Positions 24,401-36,810 of a stretch of DNA of 64,000 bases are shown one piece after another. The stretch's first letter is position 1. Each line of letters begins with the position of its first letter. The notes beneath the pieces were generated by a model that saw nothing but the letters and a program-made list of their open reading frames with translations, was not told the origin of the DNA and did not search any database. Made by a program: the position numbers and the translations under genes. Source of the DNA: Epiperipatus broadwayi (Eukaryota; Onychophora; Udeonychophora; Euonychophora; Peripatidae); the NCBI GenBank assembly GCA_028023455.1, contig JAQFVV010006335.1:2836412-2900411 (forward strand). The letters run 5' to 3'.

Positions 24401-24990
24401 GAAGAAGGTTGATACCACTGATTGGCCTCAACCTATGTGGCAAAAAATGTGACTACAACATCTAAGTTATGGAGATTATCCAAAACATTAAAACTTCCAG
24501 TTTCCTTTTCTATAACAATTTGTCATACTGAAAGGTCTACCATCTTATTTTTACTGATATAACAAATACTATTAACTTGCTTCCTATTGGAATACTCTTG
24601 TTCACAAAATTTGACTAAATTTCTCAAGCTTAGTCCCAAGTTTGTAGACTTTCTGCTGAAAGTCAACCTTGGGGCTCTTCCTATTGCGTCCTTACTTTGC
24701 TATCAAAGGGTTATAATATTTACCCTATTTGTCCACTATGCCTTAAGCAGGAGGAGGTCATTACCTACATTTTGGATCAATGTGAATCATGAATTTACTT
24801 CTGAAACATAGCTTTATGATGGATTAATAACATGGATCCTGCCAACATTTTTCTCAAGACTGCAATCCAAAAGGGATGCTTTCTGCCAATTAGGTTTAGT
24901 ACCTTTATAAACTTTTTTCATTTGCTCAATCAGATGCAAGTTTATTTTTGATAAGAGGAGTGGCTGTTTGATTGACAAACTCTTTTTTAA
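21482..24990 (+). pseudogene. Degraded LINE (L1/Tx1-like), endonuclease, RT and zinc-knuckle remnants
   Basis: All three frames together show a LINE ORF2. Around 21960-22180: 'KIKLHLWSDSHIINL', 'GYFQYSYSS' and 'AMGGVAVTISKKLL' (APE endonuclease). Around 23120-23350: 'GMHGIPKFLLLQFHAFTFPI', the region before the RT palm. At 23815-23850: 'SYMDVVVVFYSSQNELTRLE', where the active site YxDD has become YMDV. At 24721-24780: 'YPICPLCLKQEEVITYILDQ' then C, a CCHC-type C-terminal zinc knuckle typical of this LINE type. Dozens of stops and shifts make it long dead. The 21482-21742 piece could be the end of an ORF1 or unrelated. Confidence 0.75.
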
Positions 24991-25029
24991 GACCCTACCC
25001 AACATCAGTGAAAATGACAAACAGGTTTG

Positions 25030-25086
25030 CCAACCCAACCCTGGTTGGCCAACCCAACCCTGGTTGGCCAACCCAACCCTGGTTGG
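25030..25086. repeat. Three exact 19-bp tandem units, self-complementary
   Basis: The unit CCAACCCAACCCTGGTTGG is repeated three times without change. Each unit contains CCAACC and its complement GGTTGG, so single units and the array can fold. It is a GC-rich island in AT-rich DNA at the 3' end of the LINE remnant. Confidence 0.95.
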
Positions 25087-25446
25087 CCAAACAGACCTGG
25101 TGCAAGATCAGGTTGCAATTTAATCCTGGGAACCCTATTGCCTTGTCTTTCAGCTCCATATGTAATCTTTGAAATCTATTTAACTCTCTATATATACATA
25201 TGTAAACTCTATGTTTGATTTAGCTCTGTACACTTATTGATCCTATTGTCTTGTTTTTTGGTGACTTATATAATCTTTGAAATTTATTTTATTGGCTTAT
25301 CTGTATCATACATAATTGCGATACTTGATTTAATTCTGTATACTTACTGCCTTTTTTTTGCATTTTACCTGTATGTGAAGAAAATTTGGTTTTGAAATTA
25401 ATTTTAAAAAGTTTTAAATTATATTTATCTTTATAGAAAAAAATTG

Positions 25447-26149
<703 letters not shown>

Positions 26150-27331
26150 ATGAATGGATGAAGCTTTAGTAAATATTATTAAAAAAGTATATGAAAATAA
26201 TTGTTATACTTATCAATTAGGGGATATAGAATCAGTTAAAGTTAAAAATGGGGTGGGAGTAAGACAAGGATGCCCTATATCACCTTTTTTTTGTTATATT
26301 TGATTGAAATGGAGAAAGCAATAGAAAGACTAGAAAGAGGGATAGAGATACGGTTAATAGGTAACTAGGGAGTATATTTTTGTCAGGTTTTTTTTGCAGG
26401 TAATATTCTTTTATGTGCAGATAAAAGAAAAGATATGGAAGCTATGCTGAGAATATGTGCAAGGGTGGGTAAAGAGATGGGGATTTAGTTAGTGAAAAAA
26501 ATCAAATATAATGATGGTTAATACTGATGAAAGAGAAGATGTAGAATTTTTATTGGGGATATAAAGTTAAGTGTGGTTGATAAAGTTAGTTGGGAATGAT
26601 TTTAAGTAATGAAAAAATTGCTTGGATGAATGAGAGAAAAAATTGGTAAATGAAGCAAAGAAAAGAAATAGTTTGGTAAAGAAATTAGCAGTGTTTTCAT
26701 ATAATAATATGAAGTAGCTAGAACTGTATGGAAGATAGTTTCAATATCAGGGTTAATATATGGTAATGGTGTGTAGTGTGTTACTAAAGTGGTATTAAAT
26801 TTCTTAGAAAAAGTACAAAGGGAAGTAGGAAGAAATGCATTAGATGCAGAGGTGTGGACAGCAAAGGAGGCATTTCAAGGAGAAATGGGATGGTCAAGTT
26901 TTTATATGAGAGATGCAAAAAGTGAAATGAAAATGTTTGGTAGGTTGCAGTTTATGGAAAATAAAAGAATAGCCAAAATATTATTTAATTGGGTTATGAG
27001 TAAAGGGCAGGCAACACGATGGGTGAGAAAGGTAATGTGGTCTGCAAAAGATTTGCATAAAGAATTTATATCAGTATACTTGTACAAAAGGTGGGATTAT
27101 TGTGTTACGAGAATTGTTGAGTGTTATAGTGATAAGGAATGGAATAAAAGAATAGATGCATTAATAAAGAATATGGAGTTGGATAGATGGATAACTAGTA
27201 TGAAGAATAAAAAGAGTTTGGATAGCACTCCATACAAAATTGTGTTTACAATCATTAAAAATAAAAATTTTCATAAACAACATAAAGATATTAAAATTAA
27301 AATTCTAATAAATATAATCACTGCAAAATAA
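26150..27331 (+). pseudogene. Degraded LINE reverse transcriptase with intact C-terminal frame
   Basis: At 26237-26290 the translation reads 'VKVKNGVGVRQGCPISPF', a clear RT block. The active site follows at 26414-26425 as CADK instead of xADD ('LLCADKRKDMEAML'), so catalytic residues are lost. After several frame changes comes the 180-residue open frame 26789-27331, with 'LNFLEKVQREVGRNALDA', 'FQGEMGWSSFYMRDAKSEMK' and 'MFGRLQFMENKRIAKILF', a conserved post-RT region of this LINE type. The protein continues in the fragment at 29440-29880. I do not assign a clade. Confidence 0.8.
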
Positions 27332-27636
27332 TTTTTGTAAAAGAAAAAGGTTTTAATGAATAAATAATGCGTAAGCCAGTATAAGTTGAAAGAGTTGTTG
27401 TCTATAAAAGTTTAAAGAGTTTTTTTGCATAAGCACAGATTGCCAAAAAGCAAACATCATTCATTTATATAAGTTTTGATAGTTTGAAAAATAATAGTAA
27501 AAAAAAATCAGAAAGTTTAAGAGTAATTTGGGAAAGAGAATTTGGCTTAAAAAAGTTAAAACTATAGGGATCTAGAAATAAAATTTTACATGAAGTTAAT
27601 AATATTCTCTTTTCATTTAATTTTAAAAAATATTGT
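27332..27636. other. Sequence between LINE fragment and tandem repeat
   Basis: AT-rich, no recognisable content. It lies inside the ~2.1 kb that separates the two parts of the LINE. Confidence 0.4.
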
Positions 27637-28125
27637 AAAAACTAAAAAAAAAATCTCGTCCCATTTTTTTAAATTTAAAATAATAAAATGTGTGTGTGTG
27701 TTAAAAACAAATAAATAATAAAAATGAAAGTTAAATATTAAAAATAAATGAAAGCATATAATTAAAATTTCCCTCAAAGATTTGCATTCACTCATAAGCT
27801 ATATAAAAACAGAATTTGCAATGGCTACTAATTAAAATCCATAAAGAACAGGATTAATAAACACATTTAAATAATTTAATCAAAACTAAAAAAAATTCTC
27901 TTTCCATTTTTTTTAATATAAAATAATATAATGTGTGCATGTTAAAAAAAAAAATAACAAAAATGAAAGTTAAATATTAAAAATAAATGAAAGCATATAA
28001 TTAAAATCTCCCTCAAAGATTTGCATATACTCATAAGCTATGTAAAACCAGAATTAGCAATGGCTACTAATTAATATCCATAAACATCAAGATTAATTAA
28101 ACACATTTAAAGAATTTAATCAAAA
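27637..28125. repeat. Two tandem copies of a ~245-bp unit
   Basis: Unit 1 (27637-27881) and unit 2 (27882-28125) both start AAAACTAAAAAAAA, contain 'TGAAAGTTAAATATTAAAAA' and 'CCTCAAAGATTTGCAT', and end with 'CACATTTAAATAATTTAATC' or a close variant. They are roughly 90% alike by eye. Confidence 0.9.
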
Positions 28126-28788
28126 GCAGTGGACAATTTTTCAACAATGAAAATAGCTGGTGGTTTTAAAAATTAATGAAAGAACTGACAGCAATGTCAT
28201 CATATAAGTAGGGCTGAAAATTTCACCAGTCAGTCATACATATATCTAGAGTCATTCACATATATAGATTCAATCAACTGTTATATGTAGTTTAAAGACA
28301 ATGCAGTGTTAAGCCAAAAGTTAGAACATGTGGCCAGGTCTAGACTCAGTCCAACAGAATATCAGCAGTCTGCCTGATCAAAGCAATGCCCATCTAACAA
28401 TGTGAAGCCATCAGGAATGTCTAACTGCCTGAAATAAAAATAGCACAGAATAGCAATCATTAGAACATCAACATAAGCCTAAAATATAATTGGTTGGTAA
28501 AAACACACATGAACCAGCAAACAGCAAGAAGCCACAACATCCAAAATCCTATAGGTAATAAATAACATGTTCTATTCCAATTTTTGATATCAATTAATGT
28601 AGCCATTGCAATCTTGAAGCCTCCCAGAGTCAGTCAATAAATGAACCCTATAGCATGCATAAAATAAACTATTGATATGCATGTTTGAATGCCTGTAATT
28701 ATTATAATGTTTTATGTTAAATTACATCACTATTGCATGTCTTATTATAATATGTGTGTGCCTGAGATATTATAAATCATTGTTTATA

Positions 28789-28790
<2 letters not shown>
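28126..28790. other. More balanced sequence of unknown origin
   Basis: 28200-28640 is less AT-rich than its surroundings, but all frames are stopped and no motif was recognised. Confidence 0.4.
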
Positions 28791-28847
<57 letters not shown>

Positions 28848-28851
28848 TAGG

Positions 28852-28886
<35 letters not shown>

Positions 28887-28899
28887 TAACCTACTAATT
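28791..28899. repeat. Two overlapping TA-cored palindromes
   Basis: Palindrome 1 (28791-28846) has TAATTATATA/TATATAATTA arms. Palindrome 2 (28842-28899) has AATTAATAGGTTAAT against ATTAACCTACTAATT, one mismatch. They overlap by five bases, the same architecture as at 8124-8247. Confidence 0.88.
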
Positions 28900-28990
28900 C
28901 TATTAAACAATTTATTTAAAATAAATTATTTTATAAAGTAGTATTTGTCGGTCAATTCTTTAATCATACCATTAATTAAAACATCAATTT

Positions 28991-29101
28991 TTATATTGTT
29001 CCTTTTGATTGAACAAGTTGGGATTTCTTAGGCACCGAATTAGTTTTCCAACATTCGGGGCACATTAGTTGCTTTTCTGATTCACTGGTGCCTAGGGTAC
29101 T
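28991..29101 (-). CDS. Candidate 3'-terminal coding exon of an unidentified gene
   Basis: On the minus strand a strong splice-acceptor sequence, CACTTTTTTGTTTCAG, ends at 29102. It is followed in phase 0 by 36 codons and a stop: 'STLGTSESEKQLMCPECWKT' then 'NSVPKKSQLVQSKGTI'. A CxxC pair (CPEC) suggests half of a zinc site. An AATAAA lies ~75 bp downstream (near 28911-28916). The open frame extends upstream to 29215, but that part would be intronic in this reading. I do not recognise the protein, and no partner exon is visible. It could equally be a transposon fragment, because it lies inside an insertion in a LINE. Confidence 0.25.
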   Translation of the reverse strand, partial: STLGTSESEKQLMCPECWKTNSVPKKSQLVQSKGTI

Positions 29102-29439
29102 CTGAAACAAAAAAGTGATTTGAATGATAGGTGTTGAATTTTGCAGATGAGAAGATCTGGGGCCTTGAAACATAGATGTAGTTATGTATCCTAGATATAG
29201 ATCCAGCTTAATCACAGGTACCCTCTGGGTATTATGCTTCTCTGTCTAAGGGGACAAATGTGGAGTAATACTTAAATAGCAGTGTCATAGATTAAATGTA
29301 TAAATAATTGTATCAGTTTCTATTTTTTTAAAGAGTAAAAAATTCATTCCAGATTGTGTTTTTCTAATTGATCTACTACCCCACCTTGTTCAATATATAG
29401 AAGTAAATGGAACATTGGGTGTGGATTAATTTAAAATAA

Positions 29440-29880
29440 TAAAAGGAAAGTAGTTTATTGTTTAAGGCTTGAACAGGATCTTTAGCAACAAGAAAATATA
29501 CATGTAACTGAAAAAATATGGGTGATTTAGTCTGCAAATTGTGTAAGGAAGACGTAGAAAATATTAGGCATTTGTTGATTTAATGTAAATACTCGAAAGA
29601 AGAAGGGTACAAATAATGAAGTTATGGAAGAATAAATCTGAAAAAAGTGATTATATAGAAAGTGGGTTATTGGTTTTTATGCTGGGTTTGGGAAAATATA
29701 AGGGGGATTTAGATATAAAGGCCATAGAGTTGACAAAGTTTATGTTGTGGAAATGGGATGGAGCAGATTATGGGAAAACTTAGGGTGGAGAATGGAAGGG
29801 GGTAAAGTGGCTAACAGGTTTCTTTGGGCATAGTTATTGAGAGATTACTGACTTCATTTAAGGAGTAGTCACTGTATATC
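29440..29880 (+). pseudogene. C-terminal zinc-knuckle part of the third LINE
   Basis: Translation gives 'VCKLCKEDVENIRHLLI', a stop, then 'CKYSKEE', i.e. the C-x2-C...H...C knuckle at the C terminus of many LINE ORF2 proteins (first Cys codon 29533, second 29542). 'LWRMEGG'-like remnants follow. It has the same strand and expected order as 26150-27331, so it is probably the displaced end of that element. Confidence 0.65.
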
Positions 29881-30105
29881 ACACCACATCACATAATTAT
29901 TCAAGCACACATTTCTCAGAAGAGTGGTGTGAATTAGTTTACTCTAATAAATATGATGAGAAGATATTAATTTTGTAAGAGTCACCTTTGATATATTATT
30001 ATCTTTGTTTCAAAGTTTTAAAAAAATTCAATGGGTATATATTTTAAACATTGTTTACCTTTGGTAAAAACAAAAAAAAATTAAAAAGTGGTTTAATTGT
30101 ACTAA
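29881..30105. other. Short spacer
   Basis: No features recognised. Confidence 0.4.
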
Positions 30106-30620
30106 ACATCAATCATCACATGATCACCATTCTATTTGCATACACAAGCTGCTTTTTGTATAATCATATAGAATGGTGATGATATAATTTTGATGGTTTT
30201 GTACCTATCCTACCCAATAGGATTATGGTGACTGTCATTATTGAAAAACCAAAGACATCAAAAAGTATGGATGCTAAGTTCAGATCTATAAAACTATACA
30301 GGCTAATGATCTTAGCTTGACTACATTATTGGGTTTCCATTTTGGACTCAAAGCTTTATAATTTTCTAAAAAAAGTAAAAGGTGACTGCTTGAGGGTTGC
30401 ATTAGATCTTAAGATCTAGGTGCAGTGTGTTCAGAACCATGACTTCCCAAAAGCCACAAGCTAGAAAATGGTATGGAGATATTAGATGAGTAAGCATCAG
30501 ATGGGGATTTTATGCACAAACCTTCCTGCATCCATTGATTACTCTGGCTTGCATTGAAGTAGTAGTACTGTATGGAGAGGTTTGCCTCTGTGATTTAATT
30601 GTAATTATAGACTCAAATAT
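30106..30620 (+). repeat. Family F3 copy
   Basis: Starts with 'AAACATCAATCATCACATGA' and an inner hairpin (GATCACCATTCTAT with ATAGAATGGTGATG, 30121-30182). It then contains 'TTAGATCTTAAGATCTAGGT', 'GATGGGGATTTTATGCACAA' and 'TTACTCTGGCTTGCATTGAA'. The same blocks occur in reverse complement at 53432-53812. Confidence 0.8.
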
Positions 30621-33600
30621 TTACTACCAGACAACTTTTTTCAATATTTTTCAAAAGTTATTGCAAATGATTCAAAAATATTAAGTTATTTAAAATATTG
30701 AGAAAACAAATCTATTGTCTATACACCTAGGTCTTATTTTATGCAGTAGATAGGTTCCTCAGAAAACACGCACAAAAGAAATTGCACAAAAATAGACTTA
30801 ACTTACCTTGAAAAATGGGGGATATCTTCCAGTAATTTTCAAAAATCATATAAAAGCAAAGCAACAAGGAAAAATTACTTTAAAATTTGCATTAAAAAAA
30901 TAAAGAAATAAAGTATGACTAATAAAAAATTTCAAATATTTGAAAAAAATTAATAAAAGACAAACTTTGTTTATTAACTACAGTATTTAATTTTACATTT
31001 CTTCATACATATTTTAATCATTACCATTATTTGACAATATGCATTTGTTTGTGAACTGATAAGAAATCAGATTCATGATGTGATGTACAACTAGCGCCAC
31101 TTTCAGTCTTCTGATGTGTTAATGATTTTCTGTTTTTATATTAAAAAAATGAGATTGCAATCAAAGCAAAAAGATTATACATTATCATTAAAAAGATTAT
31201 TTTCAATTTAAAAAATCAATAAAATCATTGTTATTTATTTTAACAATCTAAAAAATTATTTCTGTTATATCTAACAAAATACATTTTAAAAGTTTAAAAT
31301 TTTTGAATATTTATTGTGATATTTTTATATGTAAGTATAATCTATTATTATTATTTAATCACTAGTATAAGTAGGTTATTTACATAGAAGCTAAGATTCT
31401 AAATACAGCTGCTAATATAATGTTATATTTTTGGAAAAAAAAATATTTCAAGTCAAAATAAGTTATTAATAATTTAAATTACTTGATATCTAATAAATGT
31501 AGTGAAATATGAAAGATATTAAGAAGAAATATGAATTACATAACTTCAAAATTGCATTAAAATAATCCACATAAAATGAGACCCAGGTGTATTTTATAAA
31601 CCTGATTTATCCAGAAAATTTATTTGATTCGTCCATCTTGTATTTTGGCAATGAGAAACCAGCACTTGCTTTACATTTAAATTAGACTATTGCAAAATTA
31701 TGTTTCATGTATTGCATTCATAATGTAGTGGCAGAATTAGCTATCCCAGTAAATCAATATTGAAGTATATTATAGTTTGTAAGAAATAACAATAACAGTA
31801 AAGTGCACTAGAAATTTCACTATAAAATTATTGAAAAAACATAAAACAGTATATCTGAATACACAAAATAATTATTTATTGCAGTACTTTTTTTTATTCT
31901 AAGCTTGTGTTTAAATCTCATAAAACTTTTATCAAAACAGAAAAAAAGTTATTCTTTCAACAATATGATGTTTACAAAAGTGCAATGAAAAATATCCTAT
32001 TGTCAACACTGGTATGTGTGATTCAGGTGAATGATATTTTTAGATTACTTAATGAGTAAATATCATTTACAAAATAAATGCATGGTAAGAGTGAATTATC
32101 TAAGTTTATGTGCTGGTAGTTGTTCATGGCATATAGAGATGAGATAAGAAATGCATTTCTAAAAGTCAAAAAATTTGAGAACTCTTTGTTGGAACAACAA
32201 AGTAGTTGTAATTCTAGTAAGAGCTGAGCTCAGTAAGCTCTTTGAAATGAGTGTTTGGTGATATTATATTTGTGTAGTTAGTAGAAAAATATTGTCAGAG
32301 ATTAACAGGCTTTACTGAAACACTTAACTCGCTCATTTTTATAAATAATAAAAATTCTTCAAGAATACCTATCAAATGATTTTATGAAAAATTAGTTTAT
32401 ATAAAAAATGATTTGTCTTACTTTACTACTAATTTCTATTAGCAAAAAAATATTATTTTTATAATGATATTTTTCAATTAGTAAGCCATTCCAAGTATTC
32501 TCCAATCTCTAAAATAATCTCATTTAAAAATTAAATTTAATACTTTCACATATTATAAATGACCTTGATTTTTGAACTTTTATCTAATAGTTGCTTGTCT
32601 ATAATAAATCATATTTTATATCCAATTGATTCCAAGGATGCCATTTATAAATGTGGTAATTAAATTTAAATAATTTATTATGGCAATAAATAATACTTCA
32701 TGAAAATAAAAGTGTTCTTAAGAATATTTAAAATTATTTAAATTACAAATATTATCAATACTGGTAACAAATTATAGAGTGTTAACATACAATTTAATAT
32801 TCAGTGACGTTGTTGAAGAGTTATTCGTATTTACAATAAGTAAATAATTTAATGTCTTGTGTTTGTACCAAGTAGATATTTGTACGTGGTACAGATAACT
32901 TAGTAACCAAAAGTATGCATTAATTTTGAAAATAATATCTGCCATTTATTATTCCACAAAACTACCTGTTTGAATGTGTATTGCTATATCATACTCAAAT
33001 AAAAAATTAGGAAGTATATATCAATTTATAAAATTTGTTAACATTTTGATAAAATAAAAAGTACTCCCAATTTAGTATGATTTGAAGTTATGATCATAAA
33101 TTATATATTTATTTTCTGGAAAGATATTATTCAGTATTAAGATTTTCTTCATTCAATTTGGATATTTTTTGTTATTATTTGTAGAATGATTTATTTTATT
33201 TCTCAATATAATAATTAACAAAATTGTAGGTGATCTTTAAAGAATACAGCTCTAAATAGAAATTTTGTATATAAAAGAAAGAAACCAGTTAATCGATAGG
33301 GTAAACAGTGAGTGCAGTGAAAGAGTGAGTGATGAAATAAAGAATCTAGCCATTAGCTAGATAATATTGAAAATTAATATATTGCAGTAAACAGCATCTT
33401 ATTTAAAAGTTAGATAAAATTAGCCTTTGAATATCACAGTTTAAAACCTAAGAGAATTTTATGAGAATTTTAGATTTTCTGTTCTATTTGCAAAATCTGA
33501 GAAAATATTCAATATCAAGGTAACAATTATATATTTTACCCATTTAAATTATCAAAGTCAAGGCTAAATATGTTTTGATTCATATTCTCCCAATGCCAAT

Positions 33601-33627
33601 TACCAACTTTTTTTTTGCATATGTCAA
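30621..33627. other. 3 kb of AT-rich DNA without supported features
   Basis: No open frame with recognisable content on either strand, no clear terminal repeats, and only short homopolymer runs. It could be intronic or intergenic. Confidence 0.45.
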
Positions 33628-33700
33628 AGCGTTGACCGATAGACGAACCCGGGCCAGCTGTTTGAAAGGCAGCTATGCTAACCGCTAGGCCACCAACGCT
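33628..33700 (-). tRNA. tRNA-Glu(TTC)-like sequence, probably a pseudogene or SINE head
   Basis: Read from 33700 down, the 73 nt fold as a cloverleaf. The acceptor stem is AGCGTTG/CAACGCT (7 perfect pairs). The D arm has TGGCCTAGCGGTTAGC (a good A box). The anticodon loop is CTTTCAA with anticodon TTC. The T arm is CGGGTTCGTCTATCGG. The B box (GGTTCGTCTAT) departs from GGTTCGANTCC, two T-stem pairs are weak, and the top anticodon-stem pair mismatches. The acceptor pairing extends beyond the tRNA (GTCAAGCG with CGCTTTGAC, one bulge), which is unusual for a real tRNA. No encoded CCA. Confidence 0.6.
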
Positions 33701-35563
33701 TGACAAAAAAAATTAGTACAACTTTGTCTATAATGTTGACAAGTACGTCAAAACTTCATTTAAAACATTTATTATCTTGGTCCAGTATAAAAGATATTCA
33801 AAAAAGAGGGGGGAGGGGATCTTTATTTTACTTGCATATTATTTTTTTTTTTTCATTTCAAACTTATAAAAAAAAGAAAAATAGAGCTTTAGTTTTATCT
33901 TTTTATAAATATTACTCCAATGTAATTATAATTAATGTTATGTAAAATAATTATCATAATTTCATTACTGTGATATTTTTATGTTAGTATTTAATTTTAT
34001 TACTGTATAAAATCTCTTCTAGTTAATTGCATATATATGACTTGTATATATGTTAAGAGTATAATAAATGAATCTGTGTGCGTATATATGAATGTCTTTA
34101 ACGTTTGTTTGTGCATATAAGATAATGATCGATATCTGTAAATTTTATTTTGTAGGTTGTCTGAAAAAATATCATTGAACAAAAAGGCATGTACTTATAA
34201 AATATTATATGAGAAATTCATAGATGTCAATAGTTTTCCGTTAACATGAATAAATTGAAGTAATGGTTGTTAAAATTGGTATTATAAGTATATTTTGATA
34301 TTGCTATTAAAATGATGGTTGCTTAAGATGTTAGTGCGAAATTGTTTAGCATTTATGAAAATTAATATATTATTTCACTTAAGAACTGGAAAATATGTGA
34401 ATTGTGATGATGATGATCGAGCTAATTTAGCATCTCAATGATGTCATCTCTAAGATGAAATAAAATAATTTCAGAGGAGTTTATTAAAAATTATTGTTTA
34501 ATAATATTTCTTCCTCATGAATTGCATAGTTGGAGTCTTGATTCCTTTTAAGATGAATATTCAGTCAAGAATCATTGGCTTTTATTGGAGCATTTTAAAA
34601 GTTATATATTTTCAAATTTTTGTTGGTATGTGTGATAAAGAAATAAATTATTTCCACAATTCTATGCATCCTGAGGATTATAATTTCATCATAATTGTAT
34701 TATAATGGTATAGAATGTAGGGACTAGAGGGAAGATGGTGACAATCATCATCTACAATAAATAAATAAATAAAAGGAATATCAAAAATAATGAATTGACA
34801 AATACTCAGTGAACAAATATAGAATGGATGAAATATAAACAGAATAAAAATACAAGGAGCATGAAAATCAGCCTTGGAATAACAATATTAGAAGTTATAA
34901 CAATAATAAATTATAATAAGCTGAATTACCAGCATTAGATATAAATAATCAACAATCACCCTTTGTTATTGGATTTTAAAAAAAAAATCGGTAATCAATG
35001 CCAAACTTAGTGCATGATATATAACAATCATCTGAGGGCACATACTATAGAATCTACCATAAAAATGTTGAGATCTTGATAATGCTGATCCTCATCAATG
35101 CTCTAGCCATAGAGTGTACATGCAACTGTGAACCAAATTTTCTCTATCAATAAAAATAAAATGCAGTGAATAGTCTTTATAAGTATACTTGATCTTTGTG
35201 CCATCCAGAAAATTATCTGGATGTTAAAACACAAACATAAACCCCCATACATAAATAATTGTTATTGTTCTAGAGGTAGTTCAAGATCACAATGAACCTT
35301 GGGGCTGTTACTGTAAGAAAAAGAAAGTATAAATATATAAGCTAATTCTACTTTGATTTGAATAGTTTCACTGGCATAATTTACAAATCCTAAAACACTA
35401 TGCTATAATGAAATTCCATCACACACTGACAAACAATAAAATAGTTAAATTTCATTTGAGATCTACTTGTTAATCGATGAAACCACGGTTGTGTAAGAAT
35501 TTTAGAAAATTATGTTGTTTTGGCTAATATTGTAGTGTTATATGAATTTGCATTCTATTTTGC

Positions 35564-35604
<41 letters not shown>

Positions 35605-36258
35605 CGGTACATTTTTCTCAATAAGCAATTAATTGTGGCAATAAATTTAAATTCATCATCAAAGATTTTCAATGATCTTTCTTTTGATAAATGCCCTATC
35701 ATTTATTTAAAGATTATAGAAATGCAATGTAAAAAAAGATAGAGAAAAACACTATCTGTTGTTATTCCTTTTTCATAGTTAAGTTGTAAATTATTTTAAT
35801 ATATTATGGATTCCTCATTAGAATTGAAATTTCTAAGTGATATCAAAAACAAGTATATTTGTAAATAAATTTATTTATTCAGTTTAAATTATTTCTTATT
35901 TAAAATAAATTTGACTAATATTAACAAAAACTTTTAAAAATATTTTTTTAAAAGAAATAATAATAAAGATCTTTTTTTGCATCAGCAACAAACAGATTTT
36001 CTAATAATATATATATATATATATAACAAGCTGCAACATTTATATTGTTGTTTCATTGCATTTAAAAACAGTATATGTTTGCATTAATATATATATTTAT
36101 AAATTACGTTAATCAAAAATATTAAAACTATTTTGAATTAGCAAAGAATATAATAATACTGAAGTTGTTTCAAGTTTTTTTCAATAAAGCTAGTTTTCTA
36201 TCCCCTTTTTCTTTTAACGTTGCATATATATTTACATTTTGCACTAAAATGTAAAATA
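33701..36258. other. AT-rich spacer without supported gene
   Basis: Contains an AATA-type run near 34757-34776 and a (TA)n(GT)n tract at 35563-35604. Frames such as 33700-33945 and 34517-34705 look random. Confidence 0.45.
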
Positions 36259-36810
36259 ATAAATTGTACAAGTTTATTAGTTTATCTATTATGTAATATA
36301 TAAGAGATTCAAACTCAGACATTCACACGACTTTCAATTCGCCAAGCCATCTCATATTGCTGACCCACCTGATCACACACATGTTACATAAATAATCACC
36401 AATATGCATATTTCATGCTAAATTTAGCAATCATCATTTGGTCCATATTACTACTTCCACACATGTACAATCAATGCTCAACATTACATTAAGAAAGCCA
36501 ACTTTGGCACTAAATGTGGGCTTTGAACGTCTGTCTATTAAAGTATAAAGATTGGCTATCTTAATATAAAACTGAGCATTGATTGTATATATGTGTGGAG
36601 ATAGTAATCTGGATCAACTGATGATTGCTGGTTTAGCATGAAATACATATATTTGTGATTATTTATCCTTTCAACATATGTGTGATCAAGTGGGTTAGCA
36701 ATATGAGATGGTCTGGAGAGTTGAGGGTCATGTGAAAGTCTGAGTTTGAATCCCTTATATATTACATTGTATATGTGCAGGTATGTGTAAACCTGTACAG
36801 TATATTAAAT
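36259..36810. repeat. Family F1 foldback element
   Basis: A ~550-bp palindromic repeat. The left arm contains 'GATTCAAACTCAGAC' (36306-36320) and 'GCTGACCCACCTGATCACAC', and the right arm carries their complements ('GTGTGATCAAGTGGGTTAGC', 'GTCTGAGTTTGAATC'). Arms are ~220 bp with mismatches; the ends are 'TTGTACAAGTTTA' and 'TAAACCTGTACAG'. No coding capacity, MITE-like. Confidence 0.85.

Noticed and set aside
24814-25218. Pro/Gly/Trp repeat peptides
   Set aside because: They are translations of the 19-bp triple repeat and have no wider coding support.
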